Notes under the pieces: model-generated
What the model saw: the letters and a program-made list of their open reading frames with translations, nothing else
Told to the model about the DNA's origin: nothing
The model's database searches: none
NCBI GenBank assembly: GCA_027494055.1
Contig: JAOSJO010000023.1
Span: forward strand, 441,919 to 505,918
Direction of reading: 5' to 3'
From: Anaerolineae bacterium
GTDB lineage: Bacteria > Chloroflexota > Anaerolineae > Aggregatilineales > JAFGMM01
DNA: 64,000 nucleotides
Program-made: the position numbers and the translations under genes
Shown here: positions 23,590-32,908 of the stretch, piece after piece
Numbering within the stretch: position 1 is the first letter of the stretch
Layout of the letters: each line of letters begins with the position of its first letter

Positions 23590-23971
23590 ATGGGCAACCT
23601 CCAAGGCTTGGGCATCGTCCTGTTCGCTTTGTTTGCGATCACCCTTGCAGCGATGTACATCCTGGTCCGGCGGCGGCTCGCGCCGATTGGGGGTGGTCGC
23701 CGGGGTCGGGACGGTCATCAACGTCATCCTCGTCACGCTGATCTCGCTGGCGTCGGGCAACATGGCGTTGCAGGCGATCATCGTCGGGCCGATTGTGGGC
23801 GTGCTCTTCTCCGGCGCTGCCGTGGCGATGGCCGCCTACTTCCTCGGCAACGAGGTTGCGCGCGCCGAAGCGCACAAGGCGTTCGCGCCGGCGGCGCGTG
23901 CGGCCCAGGTCACGGCGGGCGCAGCAGAGGCAGCGCCGGAGGCGGCGCAGCCGGCGGCAGCCGGCGGCTGA
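23590..23971 (+). CDS. Small two-helix membrane protein (one frameshift)
   Basis: The corrected protein is about 127 residues. Helix 1 is GLGIVLFALFAITLAAMYILV, followed by a basic RRR loop; a second hydrophobic region covers TVINVILVTLISLASG and IIVGPIVGVLFSGAAVAMAAYFLG. An Ala/Glu-rich tail ends the protein. The frame breaks in a G5 run near 23692; dropping one G joins the halves. A GGAAGGAG ribosome site precedes ATG 23590. I do not recognise a family. Its place between the kinase and the DUF4157 gene suggests a membrane-anchoring role for the particle. Confidence 0.7.
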
Positions 23972-24087
23972 CCCGGCAGGCGGCAAGCCCGCGCCGGATG
24001 CAGCGCCGTCAGAAGAGGAGACGACCTGAAAACCCGCAGCGCGGAGCGCTGTATCGTACGCAATGAGGGATGTAAGGGGAGGCGGCT

Positions 24088-25845
24088 ATGGCCGAGCACT
24101 TCGGGAAGCAATCTGGGGACAAGAAAGCCAACCAGCGCGAGAAGCGCGCAACGCCGGCGCGTGACGAGGCGCTGGCCCCGTTCGAGCCGGCGCGCGCCGA
24201 CCTGCTCGATTGGCAGGGCATGGTCGGCAACCAGGGGGTGCAGACGCTGCTCGCGCAGCGCAAGCTGGCCGCCGGGCCGGGCGGCACGGTACAGACCAAG
24301 CTGACCGTTGGCGACTCGGACGACGCCTATGAACAGGAAGCGGACGCGGTCGCGCAGAAGGTCATGAACATGCAGGTCCCGGCCCCGTCGATCAGCAGCC
24401 CAGGCGAGGGGGCCGTGGCGCGCCAGGTTGATGAGGAAGAGGAAGAAGAACTTCAAATGCAGGAGACGGAGGAGGAAGAGGAAGAAGTCCAGATGCAGGC
24501 GGCGGAAGAAGAGGCCGTCCAGATGCAGGAGGAAGAGGAGGAGGAAGAACTCCTCCAGGCCAAGGCGGAGGACGGCGGCGTGGTCGGCGGCGCGCTTGAG
24601 ACACGCATCCAGGGCGCGAAGGGCAGCGGCCAGCCCCTGGCCGAGAGCGCGCGCGGCTTCTTCGAACCGCGCTTCGGGACGGACTTCAGCGACGTGCAGG
24701 TACACACCGGCGCGGAGGCCGACACGCTGAACCGCGCCATGAGCGCGCGCGCCTTCACGACCGGCAAGGACATCTTCTTCCGCGACGGCGAGTACAACCC
24801 GGACAGCGCCGAAGGCCGGGAGCTGCTGGCGCACGAACTGACGCACGTCGCGCAGCAGACCGGCGGCGCGGCGGACGTGTCGCGCATGGTTGACGCCCAG
24901 ATCCAGCGCCTGACGATCAACACGCCAGGCGCGGGCATGGGCCTGCGCGTCATGTCGGACGACGATTCGAGCGTCACGATCAACCCGGACGCGGCCTACT
25001 GGGTGAGCGGCGAGTCGCAGGCAAGCGTGAGCTTCGGCGAAAGCGGTCAGGTCGCCTCGCTCACGTTGAGTCCCGGGACAGACGGCATCCTGCAATTGCG
25101 CTTCAACATCAGCTTCTTCATCGACAACAGCACGCCCTGGACGAACATCGAGTATTCGCAGTGGGCCTTCGCGGAGTGGCCGGTGCGCGTCGAAGCGAAC
25201 GGCGACCTGGTCATCTCCGACCCGCTCCCGGTGCGCTACGAGGGCACGCAGCCGCAGACGCAGCAGCTCTACGTCGGCTCCATCGAGGCCTCCAAGGGCG
25301 CCGATTACGTGCAGGGGCGGGTGAACATCGTCAGCACCACGCAGCACTCGCGTACGGGCGCCGCGGGCTATGAGGTGGGGCAGTCGATGGGTGGGCAGAC
25401 CTATACGCGCGACTTCCGCGTCAACATCGTGGTGCCCCGGCCCGAAGTGCCTCCCCCCACGACGTACCTGACGGCCGTGCATTTTGATCCCGGCGACGAC
25501 ACGATAGAAGAGGGTGGTGAACGCCACATCGTGGACTGGTACAACGGCCTCCCCGGTGAGGCGCGGCAACTGATCGAAACCGGCAGCCTGCCCGTGACCA
25601 TCGAAGGGCACGCGAGCACCACGCAGCCCGGCCCCGCAAACCGCGAACTCTCGCGCCGGCGCGCGGACCGCGTCGAGCAAATCCTGCGCGACTACGCCGG
25701 CTCCGACGCACACCTGCGCAAGTTTGCGCGCGGCGAGTACCAGGCGTGGACCGGCGACGAAGTCGAAGACGATACCGAGCGCCGCGTTGACCTCTCGGTA
25801 GAATACGACCCGTCAACCGCTGGCGGCGGTGGCGGCAGTCGATAG
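24088..25845 (+). CDS. DUF4157 protein with C-terminal OmpA-like domain (eCIS-associated)
   Basis: This 585-residue protein has a basic N-terminus, then a very acidic stretch (about 110-160) in which Glu runs alternate with QMQ motifs. The DUF4157 domain covers about 170-265: EPRFGTDFSDVQVHTGAEAD, ARAFTTGKDIFF and LLAHELTHVAQQ, with a zinc-type HExxH at residues 249-253. A beta-rich middle follows. The C-terminus (about 470-575) resembles OmpA/MotB peptidoglycan-binding folds (AVHFDPGDDTIE, TIEGHAS, LSRRRADRVEQIL, RRVDLSVEY). DUF4157 is strongly linked to eCIS loci, in cargo and tape-measure-type proteins. A role as cargo or wall anchor is inferred, not shown. Confidence 0.85.
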   Translation: MAEHFGKQSGDKKANQREKRATPARDEALAPFEPARADLLDWQGMVGNQGVQTLLAQRKLAAGPGGTVQTKLTVGDSDDAYEQEADAVAQKVMNMQVPAPSISSPGEGAVARQVDEEEEEELQMQETEEEEEEVQMQAAEEEAVQMQEEEEEEELLQAKAEDGGVVGGALETRIQGAKGSGQPLAESARGFFEPRFGTDFSDVQVHTGAEADTLNRAMSARAFTTGKDIFFRDGEYNPDSAEGRELLAHELTHVAQQTGGAADVSRMVDAQIQRLTINTPGAGMGLRVMSDDDSSVTINPDAAYWVSGESQASVSFGESGQVASLTLSPGTDGILQLRFNISFFIDNSTPWTNIEYSQWAFAEWPVRVEANGDLVISDPLPVRYEGTQPQTQQLYVGSIEASKGADYVQGRVNIVSTTQHSRTGAAGYEVGQSMGGQTYTRDFRVNIVVPRPEVPPPTTYLTAVHFDPGDDTIEEGGERHIVDWYNGLPGEARQLIETGSLPVTIEGHASTTQPGPANRELSRRRADRVEQILRDYAGSDAHLRKFARGEYQAWTGDEVEDDTERRVDLSVEYDPSTAGGGGGSR

Positions 25846-25870
25846 GCCGAACCACATAGACCCGTATGGT

Positions 25871-25903
25871 GCGCGCCCGTCACCCGACGGGCGCGCGTCG
25901 TTT
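25871..25903 (+). terminator. Terminator-like hairpin after the eCIS operon
   Basis: A perfect 11-bp GC-rich stem (GCGCGCCCGTC / GACGGGCGCGC) with an ACCC loop lies 25 bases after the DUF4157 stop and is followed by GTCGTTT. The T tract is short, so termination strength is uncertain. Confidence 0.65.
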
Positions 25904-25952
25904 ACCCATCCGGCCCACCGGGCGGCGAACATGTTACAATCCGGGCTGTGCA

Positions 25953-26022
25953 GCACACTCTGTGTGGCACACTCTGTGTGGCACACTCTGTGTGGCACAC
26001 TCTGTGTGGCCCACTCTGCGTG
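25953..26022. repeat. Five tandem 14-bp palindromic repeats upstream of the PBP gene
   Basis: Four identical units GCACACTCTGTGTG and a fifth with two changes (GCCCACTCTGCGTG) stand head to tail. Each unit is itself near-palindromic (CACA-CTC-TGTG). They end 26 bases before the start of the penicillin-binding protein gene, so they would lie in its leader or promoter. Confidence 0.9.
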
Positions 26023-26048
26023 GCCGCTTCGACGTAAACGAGGGTGTC

Positions 26049-28982
26049 ATGAGCCAGCCACAGTTTCCGCCGCTCCAGGTCAATGACAACCAGCCGCCGC
26101 CCCCACCGCCCGGCGGTCCGCGCCCACCGACCCCGCCCGGTGCGGCCCCGCCGAAGAAGAAACGGCGGCGCATGGGATGTTGCGGCTGCCTGACGGTCGC
26201 GATCCTCAGCGCGGGCGTGGCGCTGGCGGCGGTGCTTGGCGTGGCGCTGGTGCTGGGTTCGGTCTACCTGGGCCGGCTGGGCGAGCGCCTGGAGGCCGGG
26301 CTGGAGAAGCTGGAACAGGTGGACACGCAGCTTTTCCAGAGCACGCGCATCTACGACCGCAACGGGATCACGCTGTACGAGGTCTTTGAGGAGGGGCGGC
26401 GCACGCTCGTGCACATCGAGGACGTGCCGCAGAACCTCATCGACGCGACGATTGCCACCGAGGACGACTCCTTCTGGGATAACCCCGGCGTGGACCTGCA
26501 GAGCATCGTGCGCGGGCTGTTGCAGTTGGCTCAAGAGGGTGAAATCGTCTCCGGGGCGAGCACGATCACCCAACAGGTCGTGCGCCAGGTGGCTTTCGAG
26601 TACGAGTACCGCACCGCCGAGTCGTGGCAGCGCAAGCTCGAAGAGGCGTTCCTGGCAATGCTGCTCAACCAGCGCAAGACCAAGAGCGAAATCCTGGAGC
26701 TGTATCTCAACGTCAGCTACTACGGCAACCTGGCCTACGGCGTCGAGATGGCGTCGCAGGTGTACTTCGGCCGGCCCGCGCGCGACCTGAACCTCGCACA
26801 GGCGACGCTGCTGGCCGGGCTGCCGCAAGCGCCAGGCGAGTTGGACCCGCTCTCGCCCGACCCGGCAGTGCGGCAGGCGGTCAAGGACCGGCAGCGCGTG
26901 GTGCTCAGCCTGATGGTGCGGCACGGCTACCTCTCGCAGGAACAGGCCGACGCGGCGTACAACGAGGTGCTCGTGCTGCAGAACCCCAACGTCCCGCTCA
27001 ACGCGCCGCACTTCACCGTCTACGCCCAGGGCGAGCTGGAGCGCCTCATGGAGGCCATCGGCCAGGACCCGGCGTTGATCCGGTCCGGCGGGTTGGAGGT
27101 CTTCACCAGCCTGGACCTGCGCTACCAGACGCTCGTCGAGCAGGTGGCGCGCCAGCAGGTGGCGGCGATGCGCGACGCGCACAACATGACCAACGCGGCG
27201 GTGGTCGTCCTCCACCCGCCCACCGGCGAGATTCTGGCGATGCTCGGCAGCGTCGATTTCGACGACGAGAGCATCGACGGGCAGGTCAACGTGGCGATTT
27301 CGCCGCGCCAGCCCGGCTCTTCGGTCAAGCCGATCACCTACGCCGCCGCGCTCGAACAGGGCTGGACCGCAGCCAACGTGCTCTGGGACACGCCAACGGA
27401 GATCGACACCGGCGTGGGGCGATACGTCCCACTCAACTACGACCGGACCTTCCACGGGCCGGTGCGGGTGCGCGACGCGCTGGCGAACTCGTACAACGTT
27501 CCGGCGGTGCAGACCCTGCGCCAGGTCGGCATTCCGAACTTCCTGTCGATGGCCCGCCGCCTGGGGGTCCGGTCGCTGGGCACAGACCCCTCTCTGTACG
27601 GGTTGTCGCTCACGTTGGGCGGCGGCGAGATCACGCTGCTGGAGCTGACCCAGGTCTACGCCGCCTTCGCCAACGAGGGGAACCTGACGCCGAGCGCCGC
27701 GATTCTGTGCGTGCTCGACAGCGAGGGGAACATCCTGTACGAGTACGAGGGCCGCTGCCCGCGCGGGAACGCCACGCCGACCACTGTCGATGCGACGGCG
27801 GAGCGCATCCCGGCGATGGACCCGCGCGTGGCCTTCGTCGTTGGCGACATCCTGGCCGACAACGCCGCGCGCACGCCGGCGATGGGCGCCAGCAGCCCCC
27901 TCTTCACTGGCGACCTGCCCACCTCGGTCAAGACCGGCACGTCGGACGACTGGCGCGACAACTGGACCGCCGGATACACGCGCAACCTGGCGGTGGGGGT
28001 GTGGACCGGCAACAGCGACGGCTCCCAGATGGTGAACGTGTCGGGCCTGCAGGGCGCGGCGCCGATCTGGAACCAGGTGATGACCGGCATCTACGCGAGC
28101 CAGGACCTGCTGGCGGTCCTCGCGCGTGAAGGCCACCTGTCGCCCGACTACCGCCAGCCGCCGCCCGGCATGAGCCGCCGCGAGGTCTGCCGATTGAGCA
28201 GCCTCGAAGACCCGGCAACCGCGTGCGCGCAGACCAGCATCGAATGGTTCCTCGACTCGCCCGCCGCCGTGCCGCAGCCAGACGGCAGCCTGGTCGCCCC
28301 GCAGCCCTCGCCGACGCCGGCGAGCACGCCGGACGACCCGAACGCACCGCTCGTGACCGAGGTCAGCTATGGCGTCTGGGTGGCGACCGTGATCCCGCTC
28401 CCGCCAGAGCTACAGGCCGCGCTCGCGCCGCAAGCGACGCAAGGCCCGGCCTTGCCGCCGCCGCGCTATTGCATCGTGCCCGCCGGCTGGAAGGAACGGC
28501 CTGAAGTCACCCCGTTTGTGCAACAGCTCTGGTTCATCGCGCCGCCGCCGGTCCGCGACGACGAGATCCGCGCGCGCCAGTGGGCGGAGGACCGCAACCT
28601 CCCGGTATTGCCCTACCTGGTGTGCGACGATACCGTGTTTGCGCAGGTCGCTGGCGCGGGAACCGGCGGCATCCAGGCGGTGTGGCGCATCACCTCACCC
28701 AAGCCCGGCGACGAGGTGCGCGGCGTGGTCCCCATCGAGGGCACGGCGCAGTTCCGCACCGACGAGGTGCAGTTCTACAAGATCGAAATCGGCCAGGGGG
28801 TCAGCCCCACGCAGTGGGTCACGCTGGGCGAGACGCACGGCCAGCCGGTCGTCAATGGCGTGCTGGAATACCTGCACGCCGATGCGCTCCCCACGGGCGA
28901 TTGGGTGATCTGCCTGGAACTCGTCAAGTGGGACGGCAACTTCCCCACGCCGTCGTGCGTGCCCATCAAGATCGTGCGCTGA
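26049..28982 (+). CDS. Class A penicillin-binding protein (transglycosylase-transpeptidase)
   Basis: The 977-residue protein has a Pro-rich cytoplasmic start, a KKKRRR stop signal and one membrane helix (about 46-75). The GT51 glycosyltransferase has the ATEDDSFWDNPGVD, GASTITQQ and ILELYLNVSYYGN motifs. The transpeptidase has SxxK at 424-427, SYN at 481-483 and KTG at 628-630, so both activities look intact. A C-terminal region of about 280 residues carries a Pro/Thr linker and a beta-sandwich (RITSPKPGDEVRGVVPIEGTAQF) like the tail of PbpC-type proteins. It builds and cross-links peptidoglycan outside the membrane. It stands alone behind the 14-bp repeats. Confidence 0.93.
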   Translation: MSQPQFPPLQVNDNQPPPPPPGGPRPPTPPGAAPPKKKRRRMGCCGCLTVAILSAGVALAAVLGVALVLGSVYLGRLGERLEAGLEKLEQVDTQLFQSTRIYDRNGITLYEVFEEGRRTLVHIEDVPQNLIDATIATEDDSFWDNPGVDLQSIVRGLLQLAQEGEIVSGASTITQQVVRQVAFEYEYRTAESWQRKLEEAFLAMLLNQRKTKSEILELYLNVSYYGNLAYGVEMASQVYFGRPARDLNLAQATLLAGLPQAPGELDPLSPDPAVRQAVKDRQRVVLSLMVRHGYLSQEQADAAYNEVLVLQNPNVPLNAPHFTVYAQGELERLMEAIGQDPALIRSGGLEVFTSLDLRYQTLVEQVARQQVAAMRDAHNMTNAAVVVLHPPTGEILAMLGSVDFDDESIDGQVNVAISPRQPGSSVKPITYAAALEQGWTAANVLWDTPTEIDTGVGRYVPLNYDRTFHGPVRVRDALANSYNVPAVQTLRQVGIPNFLSMARRLGVRSLGTDPSLYGLSLTLGGGEITLLELTQVYAAFANEGNLTPSAAILCVLDSEGNILYEYEGRCPRGNATPTTVDATAERIPAMDPRVAFVVGDILADNAARTPAMGASSPLFTGDLPTSVKTGTSDDWRDNWTAGYTRNLAVGVWTGNSDGSQMVNVSGLQGAAPIWNQVMTGIYASQDLLAVLAREGHLSPDYRQPPPGMSRREVCRLSSLEDPATACAQTSIEWFLDSPAAVPQPDGSLVAPQPSPTPASTPDDPNAPLVTEVSYGVWVATVIPLPPELQAALAPQATQGPALPPPRYCIVPAGWKERPEVTPFVQQLWFIAPPPVRDDEIRARQWAEDRNLPVLPYLVCDDTVFAQVAGAGTGGIQAVWRITSPKPGDEVRGVVPIEGTAQFRTDEVQFYKIEIGQGVSPTQWVTLGETHGQPVVNGVLEYLHADALPTGDWVICLELVKWDGNFPTPSCVPIKIVR

Positions 28983-29002
28983 GCGGCGGGGCGTCTCTCA
29001 AT

Positions 29003-29153
29003 GTATCCGTTCACGTCGTCCGCTCGGTATCACACCACGGTGTGATTTTCGCAACCCGACGACTGAAGTCGTCGGCTAATCGCAGAAAATGACGGGTAAG
29101 AACACGAATTAGCCCGCGACTTCAGTCGCGGGAACCCAAAGGTGAACAGATAC
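29003..29153. repeat. REPIN-like palindromic element, copy B
   Basis: The 151-bp element starts GTATCCGTTCACG and ends GTGAACAGATAC, forming terminal inverted repeats. Inside are a palindrome around CACACCACGGTGTGAT, hairpin CGACGACTGAAGTCGTCG and hairpin CCGCGACTTCAGTCGCGG, joined by GGCTAATCGCAGAA and ACACGAATTAG. It lies between the PBP and NagB-like genes. Confidence 0.8.
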
Positions 29154-29161
29154 CTCCCATG

Positions 29162-29925
29162 ATGCACTTCACGGTCGCGCACGTCAGCGTGCAAGTCTTC
29201 CCGGACAAGGCGCAACTGGGGGCGGCTGCCGCCGCCTTCGTCAGCGCGCGGTTGCAGGCCGCCCTGGCGGCGCGCGGCGCGGCGGCGGCCATCTTCGCCA
29301 CCGGCGCGTCTCAGTACGCATTTCTGGACGCGCTGCGCGACGCGCCGGGGGTGGACTGGTCGCACGTGACGGCGTTTCACCTGGACGAGTACCTGGGCCT
29401 GCCGGCCGGCCATCCGGCCAGCTTCCGGCGCTACCTGCGCGCGCGCCTGTTCGACCGGCTGCCCTTCGGCGCGGTGCACCTGCTGCACGGGGACGCGCCC
29501 GACCCGCAGGCCGAGTGCGCGCGCTACGCGCGGCTGCTGGGCCAACAGGAGATCGACATCGCCTGCATCGGCATCGGGAGAACGGCCACCTGGCGTTCAA
29601 CGACCCGCCCGCCGACTTCGACACGCCGGCGCTGGTCCACGTCGTCGAACTCGACGCCGCCTGCCGCGCGCAGCAGGTGGGGGAAGGGCATTTCGCGCGC
29701 CTGAGCGACGTGCCCCGCAAGGCGCTCTCGCTGAGCATCCCCGCGATCCTCGCCGTGCGCACGATCTCGTGCGTGGTCCCCGACCGGCGCAAGGCCGAGG
29801 CGGTGCGCTGCGCGCTGCAAGGGCCAATCGCGCCGGCCTGCCCCGCGTCGGCGCTGCGCCGGCACCGCAACTGCCATCTCTTCCTCGACACAGAGTCGGC
29901 GTCGCTGCTGGACTGCCCGCGCTGA
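29162..29925 (+). CDS. NagB-like glucosamine-6-phosphate deaminase family protein (one frameshift)
   Basis: The ~254-residue protein carries the family active-site blocks: VTAFHLDEYLGLP, with the Asp that starts ring opening, and CIGIGENGHLAFNDPP, the NagB signature with Asp/His/Glu. The C-terminus is short and lacks an obvious allosteric region. The expected product reaction is GlcN6P to fructose-6-phosphate plus ammonia, but related isomerases of other sugar phosphates share the fold. A base is missing near 29578 (GGGAGAAC). ATG 29162 follows an in-frame ATG at 29159. It converges on the ARH operon, with a 14-bp gap. Confidence 0.8.
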
Positions 29926-29939
29926 CTCTGCGTGCGGTG

Positions 29940-30995
29940 TCAGCGGGGGCCGGCGGGGCGCGCCGCCGCGTACAACTGGCGCGTCAGCGCCTCGATGTCG
30001 GCGCCCTCCAGGAAGGGCAGGCACACGCCCCGGCACACCTTGAGCACCGCGCGCCACCGGGGGGTGATCGCGCCGATCCCCTGGAAGCACCCGCATAGCG
30101 CGCCCACGAACGCCGGCAGCGAGTCCGCCGCCTTGGGGAGGGCGTTGGCCGCGAGGCAGGCCGCGCGCAGGTCGCCCGCGCACTGCTCCGCGATCACCAG
30201 GGCCGCGGGCAGCGTCTCAGGGGCGACGCAGCCATACGAGTACACAGTGTTGACAACCTGCGCCGACAGCGACAGGATCAGGTCCTCCGGCGTCTCGGCG
30301 GCGTCGCGGCACGCGCGCGCGACACCGTCCATGTGCGCAATCCACGAATCGGCGGGGAACTCCGCCCGCGCGCGCGCCGTTGCCTCGGCCAACGCGCCAC
30401 CGCCCGCAAGGACGGCGACCGCCGCCGCCATCGCGCGCGCGGCGTAAATCCCGTCCTCGGCCTGCGTGATCTCCGCGTCAAGCTGCGCCAGCGCCGCCGC
30501 CCGGTCCGGGTCGCCAACGCAGAAGAGGCCAATCGGCACGGCGCGCGGGACGGCGCTGTCCTCGTAGTGCAGCGGGTTGTCGTTGCCCGTCTCCGGCGGC
30601 AACAAGCCGCGCCTCAGGTTCTCGATGGCGGCGCGCTCGGAGAACCCGCTCGCGACCGCGTCCGCGTGCGGCAGCACCGCCTCCTGCCAGACCGCGAGGA
30701 AGGTCTGCTGCGTCGGCTCCCCAGAAGCGCGCAGCAGCGCCTGGAGGTTGAGCACGGCAAACTCGGTGTCGTCGGTCGGTGAGGGTTCCAGAATCGCCGG
30801 AGGCAGCCGGTGCGTGTAGGGCAGCATCACGCGGTTGATCTGCTGCCGGTACAGCTCCATGTTGGTGCGCCAGAGGAAGTCATGCCGCTTCTTCGGCGTG
30901 ACCCGGAAGCGGTGGAAGAGCGCCGGGAAGCCAATCGCGTCGCCATAGGCAAGCCCGAACGTCGCGCCCAGAAAGCGATCCTCTCCCGCGATCAT
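29940..30995 (-). CDS. ADP-ribosylglycohydrolase-family protein 1 (altered metal site)
   Basis: This 351-residue protein has the ADP-ribosylglycohydrolase (DraG/ARH) N-terminal block (FLGATFGLAYGDAIGFPALF) and PTDDTEFAVLNLQALL, which carries metal-binding aspartates. The usual C-terminal D-x-D-[ST] block is replaced by KAADSLPAFVGALCG, so one metal ligand appears lost. Its start overlaps the end of the preceding ARH gene (ATGA) once that gene's frameshift is corrected, so it is the last gene of the LacI-controlled operon. Hydrolysis of an N- or O-linked ADP-ribosyl group is typical of the family, but the context here points to an unknown sugar or nucleoside substrate. Confidence 0.82.
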   Translation of the reverse strand: MIAGEDRFLGATFGLAYGDAIGFPALFHRFRVTPKKRHDFLWRTNMELYRQQINRVMLPYTHRLPPAILEPSPTDDTEFAVLNLQALLRASGEPTQQTFLAVWQEAVLPHADAVASGFSERAAIENLRRGLLPPETGNDNPLHYEDSAVPRAVPIGLFCVGDPDRAAALAQLDAEITQAEDGIYAARAMAAAVAVLAGGGALAEATARARAEFPADSWIAHMDGVARACRDAAETPEDLILSLSAQVVNTVYSYGCVAPETLPAALVIAEQCAGDLRAACLAANALPKAADSLPAFVGALCGCFQGIGAITPRWRAVLKVCRGVCLPFLEGADIEALTRQLYAAARPAGPR

Positions 30996-31992
30996 GCCGC
31001 CCCCTCTGCCATGCCTGCTCCGCGAGCGCGTCCGCGATGTCGGTGATCTGGCGGCCGGCAATGAAGCCGATACAGCGCCCGGTCGATGCCTGCACCCGCG
31101 CGCGCCACGCGGCAGGGATGGCGGTCTCGCCACCGTAAGCCCCCGCGAGGCTGCCGACAATCGCGCCGATGGTGTCGGCGTCGCGGCCCAGGCGCACGCC
31201 CGCCGGCACCGCGCGCGCAATGTCGCCGCCGGCGGCGAGAAACACCGCCATCGCCAGCGGCACCGCCTCCGTCGCCAGGTCCGCCCACGGCCACCAGGGC
31301 ACGACCAGTGCCCCCTCAATCGCCGGCAGCGCGTCGTCGAGGCTGGCGGCCTCGCGCCCGATACGCTGCGCCCGCGCCAGGGCGCGATGCGTCCACGAGT
31401 GCGGCAGCGCGGCCCCGACCGCCGCTTCGACCATCGCCGCCGGCGACGCGCCCGCCATCGCCATGCTGATTGCCGCCGCGACCGCCTGGGCGGCATAGAT
31501 GCCGTCGCGCGCGTTGGAGACGCAGCCCAACACCGCCGCAAGGCGCGCCGCCGCCTGGGGCACGCCGGGGCAGGCGATCCCTGCCGCGCTGATCGCCATC
31601 GCCACGCCGTCGCTCCACATCTGGTGGTTGAACGCGCCGGACTGCGGCGCGTGGAGGCCGGCCTGCAGGTTCCGGGTCGAGACCACGTCGCTGAACCCGC
31701 CGGGGCGGTAGTCGTACTGCCCGATGAGCAGCTTGTCGCGCCATTCCGCCTCGACCTGGGCCGCCGTCACTTGCACGCCGTAGGTGAGCAGGATGTGGGC
31801 GTTGAAGAGCGTGAAGTCCGTGTCATCCGTGCCCACTGCCGCGTCGCTGACGAAATCGGTGACGACACCGTAGCGCTCGCGGATGGCCGACGCCGACATG
31901 CCCTCGCAGGGCGCGCCCATCGCGTCGCCGATCGCCGCGCCGAGCAGGCCGCCGCGCGCGCGTCGTTTCAGGTCGTTCAGGTCAGATTGCAT
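30992..31992 (-). CDS. ADP-ribosylglycohydrolase-family protein 2 (one frameshift)
   Basis: This ~333-residue protein has GLLGAAIGDAMGAPCEG, VGTDDTDFTLFNAHILL and GRDADTIGAIVGSLAGAYGG, so both aspartate clusters for the two metal ions are intact. The last codons need one extra G in a G-run near 31003; it then stops in a TGA overlapping the next ATG. It follows the MalG-like permease by 22 bases and is co-transcribed with it. The family cleaves ADP-ribose-protein bonds or related N-glycosidic bonds; a catabolic role is suggested by the transporter. Confidence 0.85.
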
Positions 31993-32014
31993 CGTGCCGC
32001 CCCCACGGGTTGTG

Positions 32015-32908
32015 TCAGCCCTTCAGGCCGGCCGTCGCCAGGCCGCCGATCAGGTAGCGCTGCGCGAAGAAGTAGACGATCAGGATCGGCGCGATGGACA
32101 CGAGCGTCGCCGCCATGAACAGGTTCCATTCTACACTGTACCGCCCCCGGAAGAACGCGAGTCCGACCGAGATCGGATAGGTCTCGAAGCTGTTCAGGTA
32201 GATGAGCGGGTGGATGAAGTCGTTCCAGGTCCACAGGAACGAAAACACGATGGTGACGGTAAGCGGTGGCTTGCACAGCGGCAGGATGATGCGGTAGAGG
32301 ATCGTCCACGTGCTCGCGCCATCGATGCGCGCCGCCTCGTCGAGGTCCTGGGGGATGGTGCGCATGTACTGCACCATCAGGAAGATGAAGAAGGGTTCGC
32401 CGAAAAACGACGGCAGGATCAGCGGCCAGTAGGTGTCGATCAGCTTCAGGCTGTTGTAGAACGAGAACAGCGGGATAAGCTTGATCTGGCCGGGGATCAT
32501 CATCGTGCTCAGCATCAGGATGAAGAGCAGCCGCTTCCCCGGCATCCGCAGCCGCGCAAAGCCGAACGAGATGATCGGCACCGAGATCAGCGCGCCGGCG
32601 ATGTTCAGGACGACGAGGATCGCGCTGTTCAGCATGAAGCGCGCCAGGGGATACTTCGCAAAGGCGTCGGCGTAGTTCTGCCAGTAGGGCGTCTCCGGCA
32701 CCCACTGCGGCGGCCAGGCCATGATCTCCCACCGGGTCTTGAGCGACGTGGAGAGCATCCACAGCAGCGGGATCATGAAGATCACGGCGAGCACCGTCAT
32801 GACGGCATAGGTCACGGCGCGACCGGGGATTCTGCGCAGCAGCGCAGCCGACTGCGGGTTAATCATGAACGCTCTCGTCTTTGCGCTGACCGCCGTGCTA
32901 TGTCTCAT
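32015..32908 (-). CDS. Carbohydrate ABC transporter permease (MalG-like)
   Basis: This permease of about 297 residues has six membrane helices and the EAA-loop signature (DLDEAARIDGASTWTILYRIILPL) that contacts the ATPase. It ends RYLIGGLATAGLKG, typical of the CUT1 MalG family. The ATG at 32908 overlaps the upstream permease stop by 11 bases; an in-frame ATG at 32866 is an alternative start. No ATPase is encoded in the operon, so a shared MsiK/MalK-type ATPase elsewhere is likely. Confidence 0.93.
   Translation of the reverse strand: MRHSTAVSAKTRAFMINPQSAALLRRIPGRAVTYAVMTVLAVIFMIPLLWMLSTSLKTRWEIMAWPPQWVPETPYWQNYADAFAKYPLARFMLNSAILVVLNIAGALISVPIISFGFARLRMPGKRLLFILMLSTMMIPGQIKLIPLFSFYNSLKLIDTYWPLILPSFFGEPFFIFLMVQYMRTIPQDLDEAARIDGASTWTILYRIILPLCKPPLTVTIVFSFLWTWNDFIHPLIYLNSFETYPISVGLAFFRGRYSVEWNLFMAATLVSIAPILIVYFFAQRYLIGGLATAGLKG

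Noticed and set aside
25953..26022. CRISPR array
   Set aside because: The units are contiguous 14-bp repeats with no spacers and no cas genes nearby.
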